This document shows, piece by piece, positions 9,539 through 17,795 of a DNA stretch of 57,443 bases. The DNA comes from CALCMJ01 sp964475415 (GTDB lineage: Bacteria; Bacteroidota; Bacteroidia; Chitinophagales; Saprospiraceae), in NCBI GenBank assembly GCA_964475415.1, contig CAYYWZ010000018.1, positions 1 to 57,443 of the forward strand, read 5' to 3'. The translations under genes were made by a program, and so were the position numbers. How positions within the stretch are numbered: the stretch's first letter is position 1; every line of letters begins with the position of its first letter. The notes below the pieces were generated by a model, which was not told the DNA's origin, made no database searches, and saw only the letters and a list, made by a program, of their open reading frames with translations.

Positions 9539-9847
9539 ATGAATCAAAAAATCAGAATCAAACTTCGTTCTTACGACCATAATTTGGTAGATAAGTCTAC
9601 GGAGAAGATTGTGAAAACCGTGCGAAATAGCGGAGCTGTTATATCAGGTCCGATTCCGCTGCCCTCTGAGAAAGAAGTATTTACAGTGTTGAAGTCACCT
9701 CACGTAAATAAAAAAGCTCGAGAGCAGTTTCAAATACGGACTCACAAACGATTAATAGAGATCTACACACCGACACAAAAAACGGTGGATGCATTATCTA
9801 AGCTAGAATTACCTAGTGGTGTAGATATTCAGGTTAAGTTGACTTAA
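9539..9847 (+). CDS. rpsJ: 30S ribosomal protein S10
   Basis: S10 is a 30S head protein and, with NusB, a transcription antitermination factor. The 102-residue product has the typical KIRIKLRSYDHNLVDKSTEK start and the conserved loop PSEKEVFTVLKSPHVNKKAR. It opens the S10 cluster behind its own promoter. A 93-bp spacer, unusually large for this operon, separates it from rplC. Confidence 0.98.
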   Translation: MNQKIRIKLRSYDHNLVDKSTEKIVKTVRNSGAVISGPIPLPSEKEVFTVLKSPHVNKKAREQFQIRTHKRLIEIYTPTQKTVDALSKLELPSGVDIQVKLT

Positions 9848-9881
9848 CCCAAGAGAGCTTTTTTAGAAAGTAAAAAGATTT

Positions 9882-9917
9882 TATTAATGAGAATTTTAGG
9901 ATTCTCTTTTATTAATA
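9882..9917 (+). promoter_or_regulatory. Hairpin in the rpsJ-rplC spacer
   Basis: TATTAAT and GAGAAT (9882-9894) can pair with ATTCTC and ATTAATA (9901-9917), around the loop TTTAGG and a four-base T bulge. No T-run follows, so it is not a classical terminator. It lies 23 bases before the rplC start, where a processing site or an autoregulatory leader could act. The regulatory role is inference. Confidence 0.35.
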
Positions 9918-9940
9918 GGTTATAAACCAAATATTAATAG

Positions 9941-10561
9941 ATGGACGGTTTAATAGGCAAAAAAATAGGTATGACCAGCATCTTCGACGAAGCTGGTAAC
10001 AATATTGCCTGTACAGTGGTAGAAGCATTACCAAATTATGTTACTCAGGTTAAAACTGAGGAAACAGATGGTTATAATGCATTGCAAGTAGCATACGGAG
10101 AAAGAAAAGAAAAGAACGTTTCTGCACCGATGTTAGGACACTTTAGCAAAGCGGGTGTTAAGCCAGCAGTGAAAGTTGCTGAGTTTAGGAATGCTACCAT
10201 AGAGAAAAGTGCAGGTGATGCGATAAAAGTAGAGGAGTTGTTTGCAGAAGGAGATATGGTAAATGCAATAGGAAAATCTAAAGGAAAGGGTTTTCAAGGT
10301 GTTGTCAAAAGGCATAATTTCCACGGTGTAGGGGATGCAACCCACGGTCAGCACAACAGACAACGTGCTCCTGGATCTATCGGAGCAGCTTCTTATCCTG
10401 CGAAAGTTTTCAAGGGAATGAAAATGGGCGGAAGAACAGGTGGAGATAGAATCAAAATGAAGAATCTAAAAATAGTTAAAATATTACCAGAAAAGAGTCT
10501 TTTGTTGATCAAAGGTGCTGTTCCTGGTCATAAGGGTTCATTAGTAATTATTGAAAAATAA
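9941..10561 (+). CDS. rplC: 50S ribosomal protein L3
   Basis: L3 binds 23S rRNA near the peptidyl-transferase centre. The 206-residue product begins with LIGKKIGMTSIFDE and contains the conserved central loop THGQHNRQRAPGSIG, the region that includes the usual PrmB-type glutamine methylation site. It is followed after 5 bp by rplD, so the two are probably translated in a coupled way. Confidence 0.98.
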   Translation: MDGLIGKKIGMTSIFDEAGNNIACTVVEALPNYVTQVKTEETDGYNALQVAYGERKEKNVSAPMLGHFSKAGVKPAVKVAEFRNATIEKSAGDAIKVEELFAEGDMVNAIGKSKGKGFQGVVKRHNFHGVGDATHGQHNRQRAPGSIGAASYPAKVFKGMKMGGRTGGDRIKMKNLKIVKILPEKSLLLIKGAVPGHKGSLVIIEK

Positions 10562-10566
10562 TTGAA

Positions 10567-11199
10567 ATGAAAGTAGAAGTATTAAATATAAATGGAAGCG
10601 CAGCTGGAAGATCAGTAGATCTACCGGAAGATATCTTTGGCTTGGAGCCAAATGATCATGCGATATATCTAGCTGTAAAAGCCTACAATGCTCATCAGAG
10701 ACAAGGTACGCATAAGGCTAAGGAGAAAGGAGAAATTACAGGTTCTACCAGAAAACTTAAGAAGCAGAAAGGAACAGGTACTGCAAGAGCAGGATCTATA
10801 AAGAGTGGTGTATTCAGAGGTGGAGGAAGAATGTTTGGACCTAGACCTAGGACTTACACAGTTAGCCTTAACAAGAAGGTAAAGAGACTTGCGAGAGCTT
10901 CTGCACTATCTTATAAAGCAACTAGCGGTAACCTAAAGGTTGTTCAAGATTTTACTTTTGATAGTCCTAAGACTAAAGAGATGATTAATGTAATTAACAG
11001 TCTTGAGTTAGATGGTAAAAAAGCAGTTTTTGTAACAGGTGATTACGACAAGAATTTACTCTTGTCGACGAGAAATATACCTCGAACAAATCTGATTAAT
11101 GCAAAAGATCTAAACACTTACGATATCATGAATGCTAATACCCTAGTGATTTCGGAAAGTGCGATAGAAAAAATAAAAGAGACATTTAATAATAAATAG
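10567..11199 (+). CDS. rplD: 50S ribosomal protein L4
   Basis: L4 lines the polypeptide exit tunnel. The 210-residue product contains the extended-loop signature GTGTARAGSIKSGVFRGGG near residue 75. The loop reaches the tunnel constriction and is a known site of macrolide-resistance changes; none is obvious here. In Gammaproteobacteria L4 represses its own operon. Whether it does so here, where no long S10 leader exists, is unknown. rplW starts 2 bp after the stop. Confidence 0.97.
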   Translation: MKVEVLNINGSAAGRSVDLPEDIFGLEPNDHAIYLAVKAYNAHQRQGTHKAKEKGEITGSTRKLKKQKGTGTARAGSIKSGVFRGGGRMFGPRPRTYTVSLNKKVKRLARASALSYKATSGNLKVVQDFTFDSPKTKEMINVINSLELDGKKAVFVTGDYDKNLLLSTRNIPRTNLINAKDLNTYDIMNANTLVISESAIEKIKETFNNK

Positions 11200-11201
11200 T
11201 C

Positions 11202-11498
11202 ATGGCAAAGAATATTTTAATAAAGCCTATAATATCTGAGAAATCAGAGCAGTTGACTGACAAGCTTAGTAAGTATAGCTTCATCGTTAACAGAAAGGCA
11301 AACAAAGTAGAGATTAGAAAAGCTGTAGAGGCTATGTATAGTGTGAACGTTTCTGGTGTAAATACAATGGTAATGCCAGGAAAGAGTAAGGTTAGAAATA
11401 CAAAATCTGGAATACAGAGAGGTTCTACAGGAGCTTATAAGAAAGCGATTATAACATTAGAAGCAGGAGAAGAAATTGACTTCTTCGGCGAAATATAA
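11202..11498 (+). CDS. rplW: 50S ribosomal protein L23
   Basis: L23 sits at the tunnel exit and docks trigger factor and SRP. The 98-residue product has the family opening ILIKPIISEKSEQL and the core YSFIVNRKANKVEIRKAVEA. It is nearly fused to rplD (2-bp gap) and lies 22 bp before rplB. Confidence 0.97.
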   Translation: MAKNILIKPIISEKSEQLTDKLSKYSFIVNRKANKVEIRKAVEAMYSVNVSGVNTMVMPGKSKVRNTKSGIQRGSTGAYKKAIITLEAGEEIDFFGEI

Positions 11499-11520
11499 TT
11501 AAGACAAAAGCATAATAGAT

Positions 11521-12360
11521 ATGCCAGTAAGAAAATTTAGTCCAATAACACCAGGTACAAGGCACAAAGTGGCAAACACTTTTGATGCTGTAACATCAGG
11601 TAACAATCCTGTAAAGGCTCTTGTAAAAGGGAAAAGTTACTCAGGTGGTCGTAACCACACAGGTAAAATGACGGTAAGAAACCTAGGTGGAGGACATAAG
11701 AGAAAATATAGAGTCATAGACTTTAAGAGAGATAAGGAAAATATTCCAGCAACAGTTAAGACTGTGGAGTATGATCCGAATAGATCTGCATTTATAGCAT
11801 TGTTGTTCTATGCAGATGGTGAGAAGAGATATATTATTGCGCCGGACAAAATTAAAGTAGGTGATACAGTGATGTCTGGAGAGAAAGCTGAGCCATTAGT
11901 TGGTCACGCGATGTTTCTAGATAAAATTCCATTAGGTTCTGTAATTCATGCTATAGAAATGGATCCGGGAAGAGGAGCTGTCATAGCAAGAAGTGCTGGA
12001 ACATCTGCCACGCTGGTAGGAATAGATGGAAAGTATGCAATTATCAAATTGCCATCAGGAGAAGTTAGAAAGATACTAAAGGTGTGTAAAGCAACTATCG
12101 GTTCTACTTCAAACGGAGATCATCAACAGACTGTATCAGGAAAAGCAGGTAGAACAAGATGGTTAGGAAAAAGACCTAGAGTAAGAGGTGTAGCGATGAA
12201 CCCTGTAGATCACCCGATGGGAGGTGGTGAAGGTAAAGCTTCAGGAGGACATCCTAGATCAAGAACTGGTGTAATGGCAAAAGGACAGAAGACAAGAAAT
12301 GTTAAAAAACATTCTTCTGCACTTATTATAACTAAACGTAAGAAAAAGAATAAAAAGTAA
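11521..12360 (+). CDS. rplB: 50S ribosomal protein L2
   Basis: L2 is needed for subunit association and peptidyl-transferase activity. The 279-residue product is full length. It shows the RNA-binding GGRNHTGKMTVRNLGGGHKR block and the C-terminal VRGVAMNPVDHPMGGGEGK segment that carries the conserved active-region histidine. The tail is very basic (KRKKKNKK). Confidence 0.98.
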   Translation: MPVRKFSPITPGTRHKVANTFDAVTSGNNPVKALVKGKSYSGGRNHTGKMTVRNLGGGHKRKYRVIDFKRDKENIPATVKTVEYDPNRSAFIALLFYADGEKRYIIAPDKIKVGDTVMSGEKAEPLVGHAMFLDKIPLGSVIHAIEMDPGRGAVIARSAGTSATLVGIDGKYAIIKLPSGEVRKILKVCKATIGSTSNGDHQQTVSGKAGRTRWLGKRPRVRGVAMNPVDHPMGGGEGKASGGHPRSRTGVMAKGQKTRNVKKHSSALIITKRKKKNKK

Positions 12361-12370
12361 ATAAAACAGA

Positions 12371-12637
12371 ATGGCTAGATCACTAAAAAAAGGACCTTAT
12401 GTGTTCCACAAGCTATTGGGGAAAGTAGATAAAGCTAAAGAGTCTACTAAGAAGTCAGTAATCAGAACCTGGTCGAGATCGTCTATGATCATTCCAGATA
12501 TGGTGGGGCTAACAATAGCAGTGCACAATGGCAAAACTTTTGTTCCTGTATATGTTACAGAGAATATGGTAGGTCATAAGTTAGGAGAATTTTCTCCTAC
12601 GAGAACATTTAAAGGACATTCTGGAAACCGTAAATAA
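12371..12637 (+). CDS. rpsS: 30S ribosomal protein S19
   Basis: S19 is in the head of the 30S subunit, paired with S13 near the A-site finger. The 88-residue product has MARSLKKGPYV at the start and the conserved VGHKLGEFSPTRTFKGHSG near the end. It lies 10 bp after rplB and 20 bp before rplV. Confidence 0.98.
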   Translation: MARSLKKGPYVFHKLLGKVDKAKESTKKSVIRTWSRSSMIIPDMVGLTIAVHNGKTFVPVYVTENMVGHKLGEFSPTRTFKGHSGNRK

Positions 12638-12657
12638 TCATATCTAAATCGTAAGAA

Positions 12658-13041
12658 ATGGATGCTATAGCTAAACTAAAAAATTGCCCGATGTCTCCTA
12701 GAAAAATGAGACTGGTAGTGGACTCCGTAAGAGGAAAGTCTGTAGATGAGGCGCTTAATATATTGAAGTTTACCAAAAAGGAAGCTGGGGGATGGTTAGA
12801 GAAGGTAGTATTAGCTGCTATTTCTAACTGGGAGAATAAGCTCGATATGGTATATAATGCAGATGATTACGATTTAGTAATAAAGGAAGCATTTGTAGAT
12901 GGAGGATCTGTGTTAAAAAGGTTTAGACCTGCGCCTCACGGTAGAGCTCACAGAATAAGAAAGCGTTCTAATCACGTTACTGTAGTAGTAGCAAATAGAA
13001 CGGAAATAGAAGAAACTGAACAAGAAACAATAGAAGACTAA
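12658..13041 (+). CDS. rplV: 50S ribosomal protein L22
   Basis: L22 lines the exit tunnel beside L4. The 127-residue product has the NCPMSPRKMRLVVDSVRGK core and the tunnel hairpin region RFRPAPHGRAHRIRKRSNHV. An acidic tail (EIEETEQETIED) extends the usual 110-residue form, as often seen in Bacteroidota. Confidence 0.97.
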   Translation: MDAIAKLKNCPMSPRKMRLVVDSVRGKSVDEALNILKFTKKEAGGWLEKVVLAAISNWENKLDMVYNADDYDLVIKEAFVDGGSVLKRFRPAPHGRAHRIRKRSNHVTVVVANRTEIEETEQETIED

Positions 13042-13061
13042 AAACTAAATAGCTATAATAA

Positions 13062-13817
13062 ATGGGTCAAAAAACAAATCCAATAGGTAATCGTTTAGGA
13101 ATCATCAGAGGATGGGATTCTAGCTGGTTTGGTGGAAAGAATTTTGCAGACAAAGTTGTAGGCGATGAAAAAATAAGGAGATACCTTAAAGCAAGGATTT
13201 TCAAAGGTGGTATCGCTCGTATAGTGATAGAAAGAACACTTAAAAGAATAACTGTAACTATCCATACCTCTAGACCAGGAATTATCATAGGAAAAGGTGG
13301 GTCTGAGGTAGACAGAATTAAGGAGGAGTTGAAAAAACTAACTGCTAGTGACGTACAGATCAATATAGTGGAAATACGTAAGCCAGAATTAGATGCTAAT
13401 ATTGTAGGTGAGTCTATTGCAAAGCAGATAGAAGGAAGAATAAACTATAGAAGAGTTATAAAGATGTCTATTCAGTCTACTATGAGAGCTGGTGCTGAAG
13501 GTATCAAAGTAAGAATCTCTGGAAGACTGAATGGTGCGGAAATGGCAAGATCTGAAGAGTACAAAGATGGTAGGACACCATTACATACATTCAGAGCTGA
13601 TATCGATTACGCATTGCAAGAAGCTCAGACTGTTTATGGCAAGATAGGAATCAAAGTATGGATTTGTAAAGGTGAAGTACTTGGAAAAAGAGACTTATCA
13701 CCAAACGTTGGTGTAGATACGAAGAAAGGAGGAAGAGGAAACCAAAGAGGTGGACGAGGAGGAAGAGGACAAGGAAGAGATAACAGAGGTAGAGATAATA
13801 GAGGAAGAAGAAATTAG
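13062..13817 (+). CDS. rpsC: 30S ribosomal protein S3 with RGG-rich tail
   Basis: S3 is at the mRNA entry channel and contributes to mRNA helicase activity. Residues 1-220 are a normal S3: MGQKTNPIGNRLGIIRGW at the N-terminus, the KH motif IIGKGGSEVDRI (about 75-86) and the C-terminal SGRLNGAEMARSEEY. The last ~31 residues (221-251) form a low-complexity tail of Arg-Gly-Gly and Arg-Asp-Asn-Arg-Gly repeats, typical of flexible RNA-binding segments. The DNA of the tail is an imperfect purine-rich repeat at about 13722-13814. Confidence 0.98.
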   Translation: MGQKTNPIGNRLGIIRGWDSSWFGGKNFADKVVGDEKIRRYLKARIFKGGIARIVIERTLKRITVTIHTSRPGIIIGKGGSEVDRIKEELKKLTASDVQINIVEIRKPELDANIVGESIAKQIEGRINYRRVIKMSIQSTMRAGAEGIKVRISGRLNGAEMARSEEYKDGRTPLHTFRADIDYALQEAQTVYGKIGIKVWICKGEVLGKRDLSPNVGVDTKKGGRGNQRGGRGGRGQGRDNRGRDNRGRRN

Positions 13818-13875
13818 AAAAAATAAGTACCTTTGCGCACCTTTTGGGATAAGCAAGGATATAAAAAGATAAATT

Positions 13876-14295
13876 ATGTTACAGCCAAAAAGAACAAAAT
13901 ACAGAAAACAGCAGAAAGGTAGAAACAAAGGCCTTGCTCATAGAGGAAGCAATGTTGATTTCGGATCATTTGGTCTTAAAGCGCAGGGGCGTGGTAGAAT
14001 TACGAATAGACAGATAGAAGCTGCCAGGATTGCTATGACAAGATACATGAAGAGAGAGGGTAGAGTGTGGATTAGAATTTTCCCTGATAAGCCTATGACA
14101 TCTAAGCCAGCAGAGGTAAGGATGGGAAAGGGTAAAGGAGCTCTAGATCATTATGTAGCAGTAGTGAAGCCAGGTAGAATTATGTTTGAACTTGATGGTG
14201 TAACAAGAGAAGTAGCAGAGGAAGCGTTAAGATTAGCAGCACAGAAACTACCTATTCTTACTAAGGTTGTTGTGAGAAGAGATTACGTAGGATAG
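13876..14295 (+). CDS. rplP: 50S ribosomal protein L16
   Basis: L16 organises the A-site region of the large subunit. The 139-residue product starts MLQPKRTKYRKQQKGRNKGL and includes VRMGKGKGALDHYVAVVKPG. In the 58-bp spacer before it, TACCTTTG at 13828-13835 matches the -7 promoter octamer, but no TTG lies 19 bases upstream, so a promoter is doubtful. Confidence 0.98.
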   Translation: MLQPKRTKYRKQQKGRNKGLAHRGSNVDFGSFGLKAQGRGRITNRQIEAARIAMTRYMKREGRVWIRIFPDKPMTSKPAEVRMGKGKGALDHYVAVVKPGRIMFELDGVTREVAEEALRLAAQKLPILTKVVVRRDYVG

Positions 14296-14330
14296 AATTA
14301 AAAAAAAAAGATAGTATTAATATTATAGAT

Positions 14331-14585
14331 ATGCCATCGAAGAAGTTTTTAGAATTACAAGAGTACAATGACGCTGATTTGGGTAACGAATTGACGGAAT
14401 TGCAAGCTCAATACCAGAAGTTGAAATTTGAACACGCTATAAAGGGTCTTGATAATCCTTTGACACTCAAAGTTGTTAGAAGAGATATAGCAAGGTTAAA
14501 GACGGAGGTCAGTAGAAGAGAGGTAGCAGGTTTAGACGCAGCTGGTCTGGCAAAAAGAACTAATAAAAGAGCAAGAAGGAAATAA
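14331..14585 (+). CDS. rpmC: 50S ribosomal protein L29
   Basis: L29 is a helical-hairpin protein next to L23 at the tunnel exit. The first ~65 residues match the family (LQAQYQKLKFEHAIKGLDNP, then VRRDIARLKTEVSRRE). The product is 84 residues, longer than the usual 60-70, because of a basic tail ending AKRTNKRARRK. rpsQ begins 2 bp after the stop. Confidence 0.95.
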   Translation: MPSKKFLELQEYNDADLGNELTELQAQYQKLKFEHAIKGLDNPLTLKVVRRDIARLKTEVSRREVAGLDAAGLAKRTNKRARRK

Positions 14586-14587
14586 AC

Positions 14588-14848
14588 ATGGAACAAGCAA
14601 CAACTAATAAAAAACAAAGAGTAGGTATTGTTACTAGTAACAAAATGGATAAAACCATTACTGTTTCCATCCAAAGAAGATTGAAGCACCCTATTTATGG
14701 AAAGTTCGTGAAGAAATCTAAGAAATTTCTTGCTCATGATGAGACAAACGAAGCTAACGAGGGAGATATAGTAAAAATAATCGAGCACAGACCATTGAGC
14801 AGAAGAAAAAGATGGAAGCTTGTAGAGATAGTTGAAAAAGCTAAATAA
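14588..14848 (+). CDS. rpsQ: 30S ribosomal protein S17
   Basis: S17 is an OB-fold primary binder of the 16S 5' domain. The 86-residue product contains RVGIVTSNKMDKTITVSIQR and ENEGD-like NEANEGDIVKIIEHRPLS, followed by RRKRWKLVEI. It is almost continuous with rpmC. Confidence 0.97.
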   Translation: MEQATTNKKQRVGIVTSNKMDKTITVSIQRRLKHPIYGKFVKKSKKFLAHDETNEANEGDIVKIIEHRPLSRRKRWKLVEIVEKAK

Positions 14849-14870
14849 TTAAACTTAGAAAGATTACATC

Positions 14871-15236
14871 ATGATCCAACAGGAAAGTAGACTTAAAGTA
14901 GCTGATAATTCTGGAGCAAAAGAAGTACTTTGTATAAGAGTGCTAGGAGGTTCTAAAAGAAGATATGCTTCTATAGGGGATAAAATAGTCGTGTCAGTAA
15001 AGCAAGCTTCTCCAGGAGGAGTTAAAAAAGGACTAGTTTCTACAGCAGTAGTTGTAAGGACAAAAAAAGAAATTAGGAGAAAAGATGGATCTTATATCCG
15101 TTTTGATGATAACGCAGTTGTTTTATTGACGCCTGCTGATGAGCCAAGAGGAACAAGGATTTTTGGACCCGTGGCGAGAGAGTTGAGGGATAAAGATTAT
15201 ATGAAAATTATTTCACTAGCCCCTGAGGTACTATAA
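14871..15236 (+). CDS. rplN: 50S ribosomal protein L14
   Basis: L14 lies at the subunit interface and is the docking site of the silencing factor RsfS. The 121-residue product has MIQQESRLKVADNSGAKEV and the C-terminal PRGTRIFGPVARELRDKDY. It starts the spc part of the cluster. Confidence 0.98.
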   Translation: MIQQESRLKVADNSGAKEVLCIRVLGGSKRRYASIGDKIVVSVKQASPGGVKKGLVSTAVVVRTKKEIRRKDGSYIRFDDNAVVLLTPADEPRGTRIFGPVARELRDKDYMKIISLAPEVL

Positions 15237-15254
15237 TCCTTAAAAGCTAATAAC

Positions 15255-15566
15255 ATGAAGAAATTAAATATAAAGAAAGGAGATAAAGTGAAGGTAATCG
15301 CCGGTTCTAGTAAAGGAACGGTAGGTAGCATATTAGAGATATTTCCTGAAAAAAGCAGAGTTGTTGTAGAAGGTGCAAGAATGGTGAAAAAACATACTAA
15401 GCCTACAAACGACAATCCAGGAGGTATAAACGAAATCGCAGCTCCGATACATATTTCTAATATTATGTTAGTTGATCCTAAAGATGGATCCACTACTAGA
15501 GTAGGTAGAAAGCAAGTAGATGGTAAGTCTGTAAGATATTCTAAAAAATCAGGAGAAACTATATAA
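15255..15566 (+). CDS. rplX: 50S ribosomal protein L24
   Basis: L24 is an early assembly initiator of the 50S subunit. The 103-residue product carries the KOW motif (KGDKVKVIAGSSKGTVGSIL) and VVVEGARMVKKHTKP. Its TAA stop is immediately followed by the GTG-ATG pair that starts rplE. Confidence 0.97.
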   Translation: MKKLNIKKGDKVKVIAGSSKGTVGSILEIFPEKSRVVVEGARMVKKHTKPTNDNPGGINEIAAPIHISNIMLVDPKDGSTTRVGRKQVDGKSVRYSKKSGETI

Positions 15567-15569
15567 GTG

Positions 15570-16127
15570 ATGAGTACAGTACCAAGATTAAAAAAAACGT
15601 ACAAAGAGGAAATCGTACCTAAGTTAATGGAAAAGTTTAGCTACAAGTCCATTATGCAGGTACCTAAGCTTACAAAGATCTGTATTAATCAGGGTGTGGG
15701 TGGTGCAACTCAGGATAAGAAATTGACTGAGAATGCGCTTAATGAGATTTCTACAATAGCTGGTCAAAAAGCAGTTCCTACTAAAGCTAAAAAATCTGTT
15801 TCGAACTTTAAGTTGAGAGACGGAATGAATATCGGCGCTAGGGTAACACTCCGTGATGAAAGAATGTATGAATTTCTTGACAGATTAGTATCTGTTGCCT
15901 TACCTAGGGTAAGAGATTTTAGAGGTATAAACGATAAGAGTTTTGACGGAAGAGGGAATTATACTTTAGGAATAAAAGAACAAATAATATTTCCTGAAAT
16001 CAATATTGACAAGATCAATAAGATAACAGGTATGGATATAAGTTTTATTACAACGGCAAATACTGATGCAGAAGCATTGGAATTACTTAAGGAATTAGGT
16101 ATGCCGTTCAAAAATCAAAGAAACTAA
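15570..16127 (+). CDS. rplE: 50S ribosomal protein L5
   Basis: L5 binds 5S rRNA and contacts the P-site tRNA. The product is 185 residues from the ATG at 15570. A GTG directly before it (15567), abutting the rplX stop, would add one methionine. I prefer the ATG because it is the stronger start and gives the family's usual N-terminus. Conserved segments include LTKICINQGVGGA, the loop LRDGMNIGARVTLR, and DFRGINDKSFDGRGNY. Confidence 0.96.
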   Translation: MSTVPRLKKTYKEEIVPKLMEKFSYKSIMQVPKLTKICINQGVGGATQDKKLTENALNEISTIAGQKAVPTKAKKSVSNFKLRDGMNIGARVTLRDERMYEFLDRLVSVALPRVRDFRGINDKSFDGRGNYTLGIKEQIIFPEINIDKINKITGMDISFITTANTDAEALELLKELGMPFKNQRN

Positions 16128-16133
16128 AATCAG

Positions 16134-16403
16134 ATGGCAAGAAAAGCACTTATAGCGAGAGATGCTAAAAGAGAAAGAATGGTAAAGAAATATGCCGCTC
16201 TTAGAAAGCAGTTGAAGGAAGAAGGAAAATGGGAAGAGTTAGACAAATTACCAAGAAATTCATCTGCAGTAAGACTACATAATAGATGTAAACTTACTGG
16301 AAGGCCTAAGGGTTATATGAGAAAATTTGGAATTAACAGAGTGACATTTAGAGAAATGGCATTAGCTGGAAAGATTCCAGGAGTTACAAAATCAAGTTGG
16401 TAA
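16134..16403 (+). CDS. rpsN: 30S ribosomal protein S14, zinc-free form
   Basis: S14 is in the 30S head near the A site. The 89-residue product is the long form. It has NRCKLTGRPKGYMRKFG near residue 50 but only one cysteine, so the zinc ribbon of the short form is missing. It follows rplE by 6 bp in normal spc order. Confidence 0.97.
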   Translation: MARKALIARDAKRERMVKKYAALRKQLKEEGKWEELDKLPRNSSAVRLHNRCKLTGRPKGYMRKFGINRVTFREMALAGKIPGVTKSSW

Positions 16404-16422
16404 ATTCATAAAGAAGAGTATA

Positions 16423-16827
16423 ATGGCAGTTACAGATCCAATAGCAGATTATTTAACTAGAATCAGAAACGCACAACAAGCGAATCACACTATAGTTGAT
16501 ATACCTGCATCTAATCTAAAGAAGAAAATCACAGAGATTCTTTATGAGCAAGGATACATATATAAGTACACGTTTGATGATGCTGCGGGTAAGCAGGGTC
16601 TAATTAAGATCGCACTTAAGTATGATCCGATTAGCAAAGAGCCTGTTATTAAAAAATGTGGAAGAATCAGTAAACCAGGACTTAGAAAGTTCTCTAAATC
16701 TGGAGATATTCCTCGTATAATAAACGGGTTAGGAATTTGTATAGTTTCTACTTCTAAGGGAGTGATGACTGATAAAAAAGCAAAACAAGAAAATGTAGGT
16801 GGAGAATTACTCTGCTACGTTTACTAA
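16423..16827 (+). CDS. rpsH: 30S ribosomal protein S8
   Basis: S8 binds the 16S central domain and represses the spc operon in Escherichia coli. The 134-residue product starts AVTDPIADYLTRIRNAQQA and ends in the family signature region VSTSKGVMTDKKAKQENVGG followed by ELLCYVY. rplF follows after 19 bp. Confidence 0.97.
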   Translation: MAVTDPIADYLTRIRNAQQANHTIVDIPASNLKKKITEILYEQGYIYKYTFDDAAGKQGLIKIALKYDPISKEPVIKKCGRISKPGLRKFSKSGDIPRIINGLGICIVSTSKGVMTDKKAKQENVGGELLCYVY

Positions 16828-16846
16828 TAATAAATATTTAGAAGAG

Positions 16847-17401
16847 ATGTCTAGAATAGGAAAAGCACCAATATCAATACCTTCAGGAGTAAATATCGAT
16901 GTTTCTAAAGGGAACATGGTGACAGTAAAGGGGCCAAAGGGCGAACTTAAGCAACAAATAGATCCAGATCTAACCTTAAAGTTAGAGGATGGTGTACTAG
17001 AGTTGTCAAGACCTACTGAGCAGAAAAGACATAAATCTATGCATGGATTGTATAGATCATTAATTCATAATATGGTCGTAGGTGTATCAGAAGGGTATAC
17101 TAAAGAACTAGAATTAGTGGGTGTAGGTTACAGAGTAGCAAATACTGGTAATCTTCTAGAATTGACACTAGGATATTCTCACCCAATTTATTTCGCAGTA
17201 CCAGGTGAAGTAAAGCTGGAGACGAAAATGGAAAAAGGATCACCTCCTACAATTATCATGAATTCTCATGATAAACAATTGATAGGTCAGGTTGCTGCTA
17301 AAATAAGAACCTTCAGAAAAATAGAACCTTACAAAGGAAAAGGTGTAAGATTTAAAGGAGAAGAAATAAGAAGAAAAGCTGGTAAAACAGCTGCTAAATA
17401 A
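16847..17401 (+). CDS. rplF: 50S ribosomal protein L6
   Basis: L6 sits at the GTPase-associated region close to the sarcin-ricin loop. The 184-residue product starts at the ATG at 16847 (MSRIGKAPISIPSGVN), the standard L6 N-terminus. The frame is open upstream to 16799 inside rpsH, but that extension has no family resemblance and is rejected. The C-terminal signature RKIEPYKGKGVRFKGEEIRR is present. Confidence 0.97.
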   Translation: MSRIGKAPISIPSGVNIDVSKGNMVTVKGPKGELKQQIDPDLTLKLEDGVLELSRPTEQKRHKSMHGLYRSLIHNMVVGVSEGYTKELELVGVGYRVANTGNLLELTLGYSHPIYFAVPGEVKLETKMEKGSPPTIIMNSHDKQLIGQVAAKIRTFRKIEPYKGKGVRFKGEEIRRKAGKTAAK

Positions 17402-17427
17402 TTTTAAACACTTAATGTTTAATTAAG

Positions 17428-17769
17428 ATGATTGGAAAAGCACAAAGAAGAAAAACAATAAAGTTCAGAATCCGTAATAAGATTAAAGGGACTGCAGCTA
17501 AGCCGAGGCTGTCTGTATATAAGAGCAATAAAGCAATATACTGTCAACTTATAGATGACGTTAATGGTGTGACGCTAGCAAGCGCTTCTTCATCATCTGA
17601 TGCTAAAGGCACTAAGATAGAGGTAGCTTCACAAGTAGGAAAGAAAATCGCAGAAGCAGCAAAGGGTAGCAATATCGATCAGGTTGTTTTTGATAGAGGA
17701 GGTTTCTTGTATCACGGTAGAGTAAAAGCACTAGCGGATGCAGCAAGAGAAGGCGGATTACAATTTTAA
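17428..17769 (+). CDS. rplR: 50S ribosomal protein L18
   Basis: L18 binds 5S rRNA with L5. The 113-residue product has KPRLSVYKSNKAIYCQLIDD and ends VKALADAAREGGLQF, the family's C-terminal motif. It lies 26 bp before rpsE. Confidence 0.97.
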   Translation: MIGKAQRRKTIKFRIRNKIKGTAAKPRLSVYKSNKAIYCQLIDDVNGVTLASASSSSDAKGTKIEVASQVGKKIAEAAKGSNIDQVVFDRGGFLYHGRVKALADAAREGGLQF

Positions 17770-17795
17770 TAAAACTAATTTTTAGTAATAATAGT

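Noticed and set aside
13828..13835. Promoter before rplP
   Set aside because: TACCTTTG fits the -7 octamer, but no TTG lies 19 bases upstream and the gene is inside a continuous operon.
13698..13928. Serine-rich frame opposite the S3 tail
   Set aside because: It is the antisense shadow of the Arg/Gly-rich repeat, not an independent gene.
16799..16846. Upstream extension of rplF overlapping rpsH
   Set aside because: The extra 16 residues do not resemble L6, and the ATG at 16847 gives the standard N-terminus.
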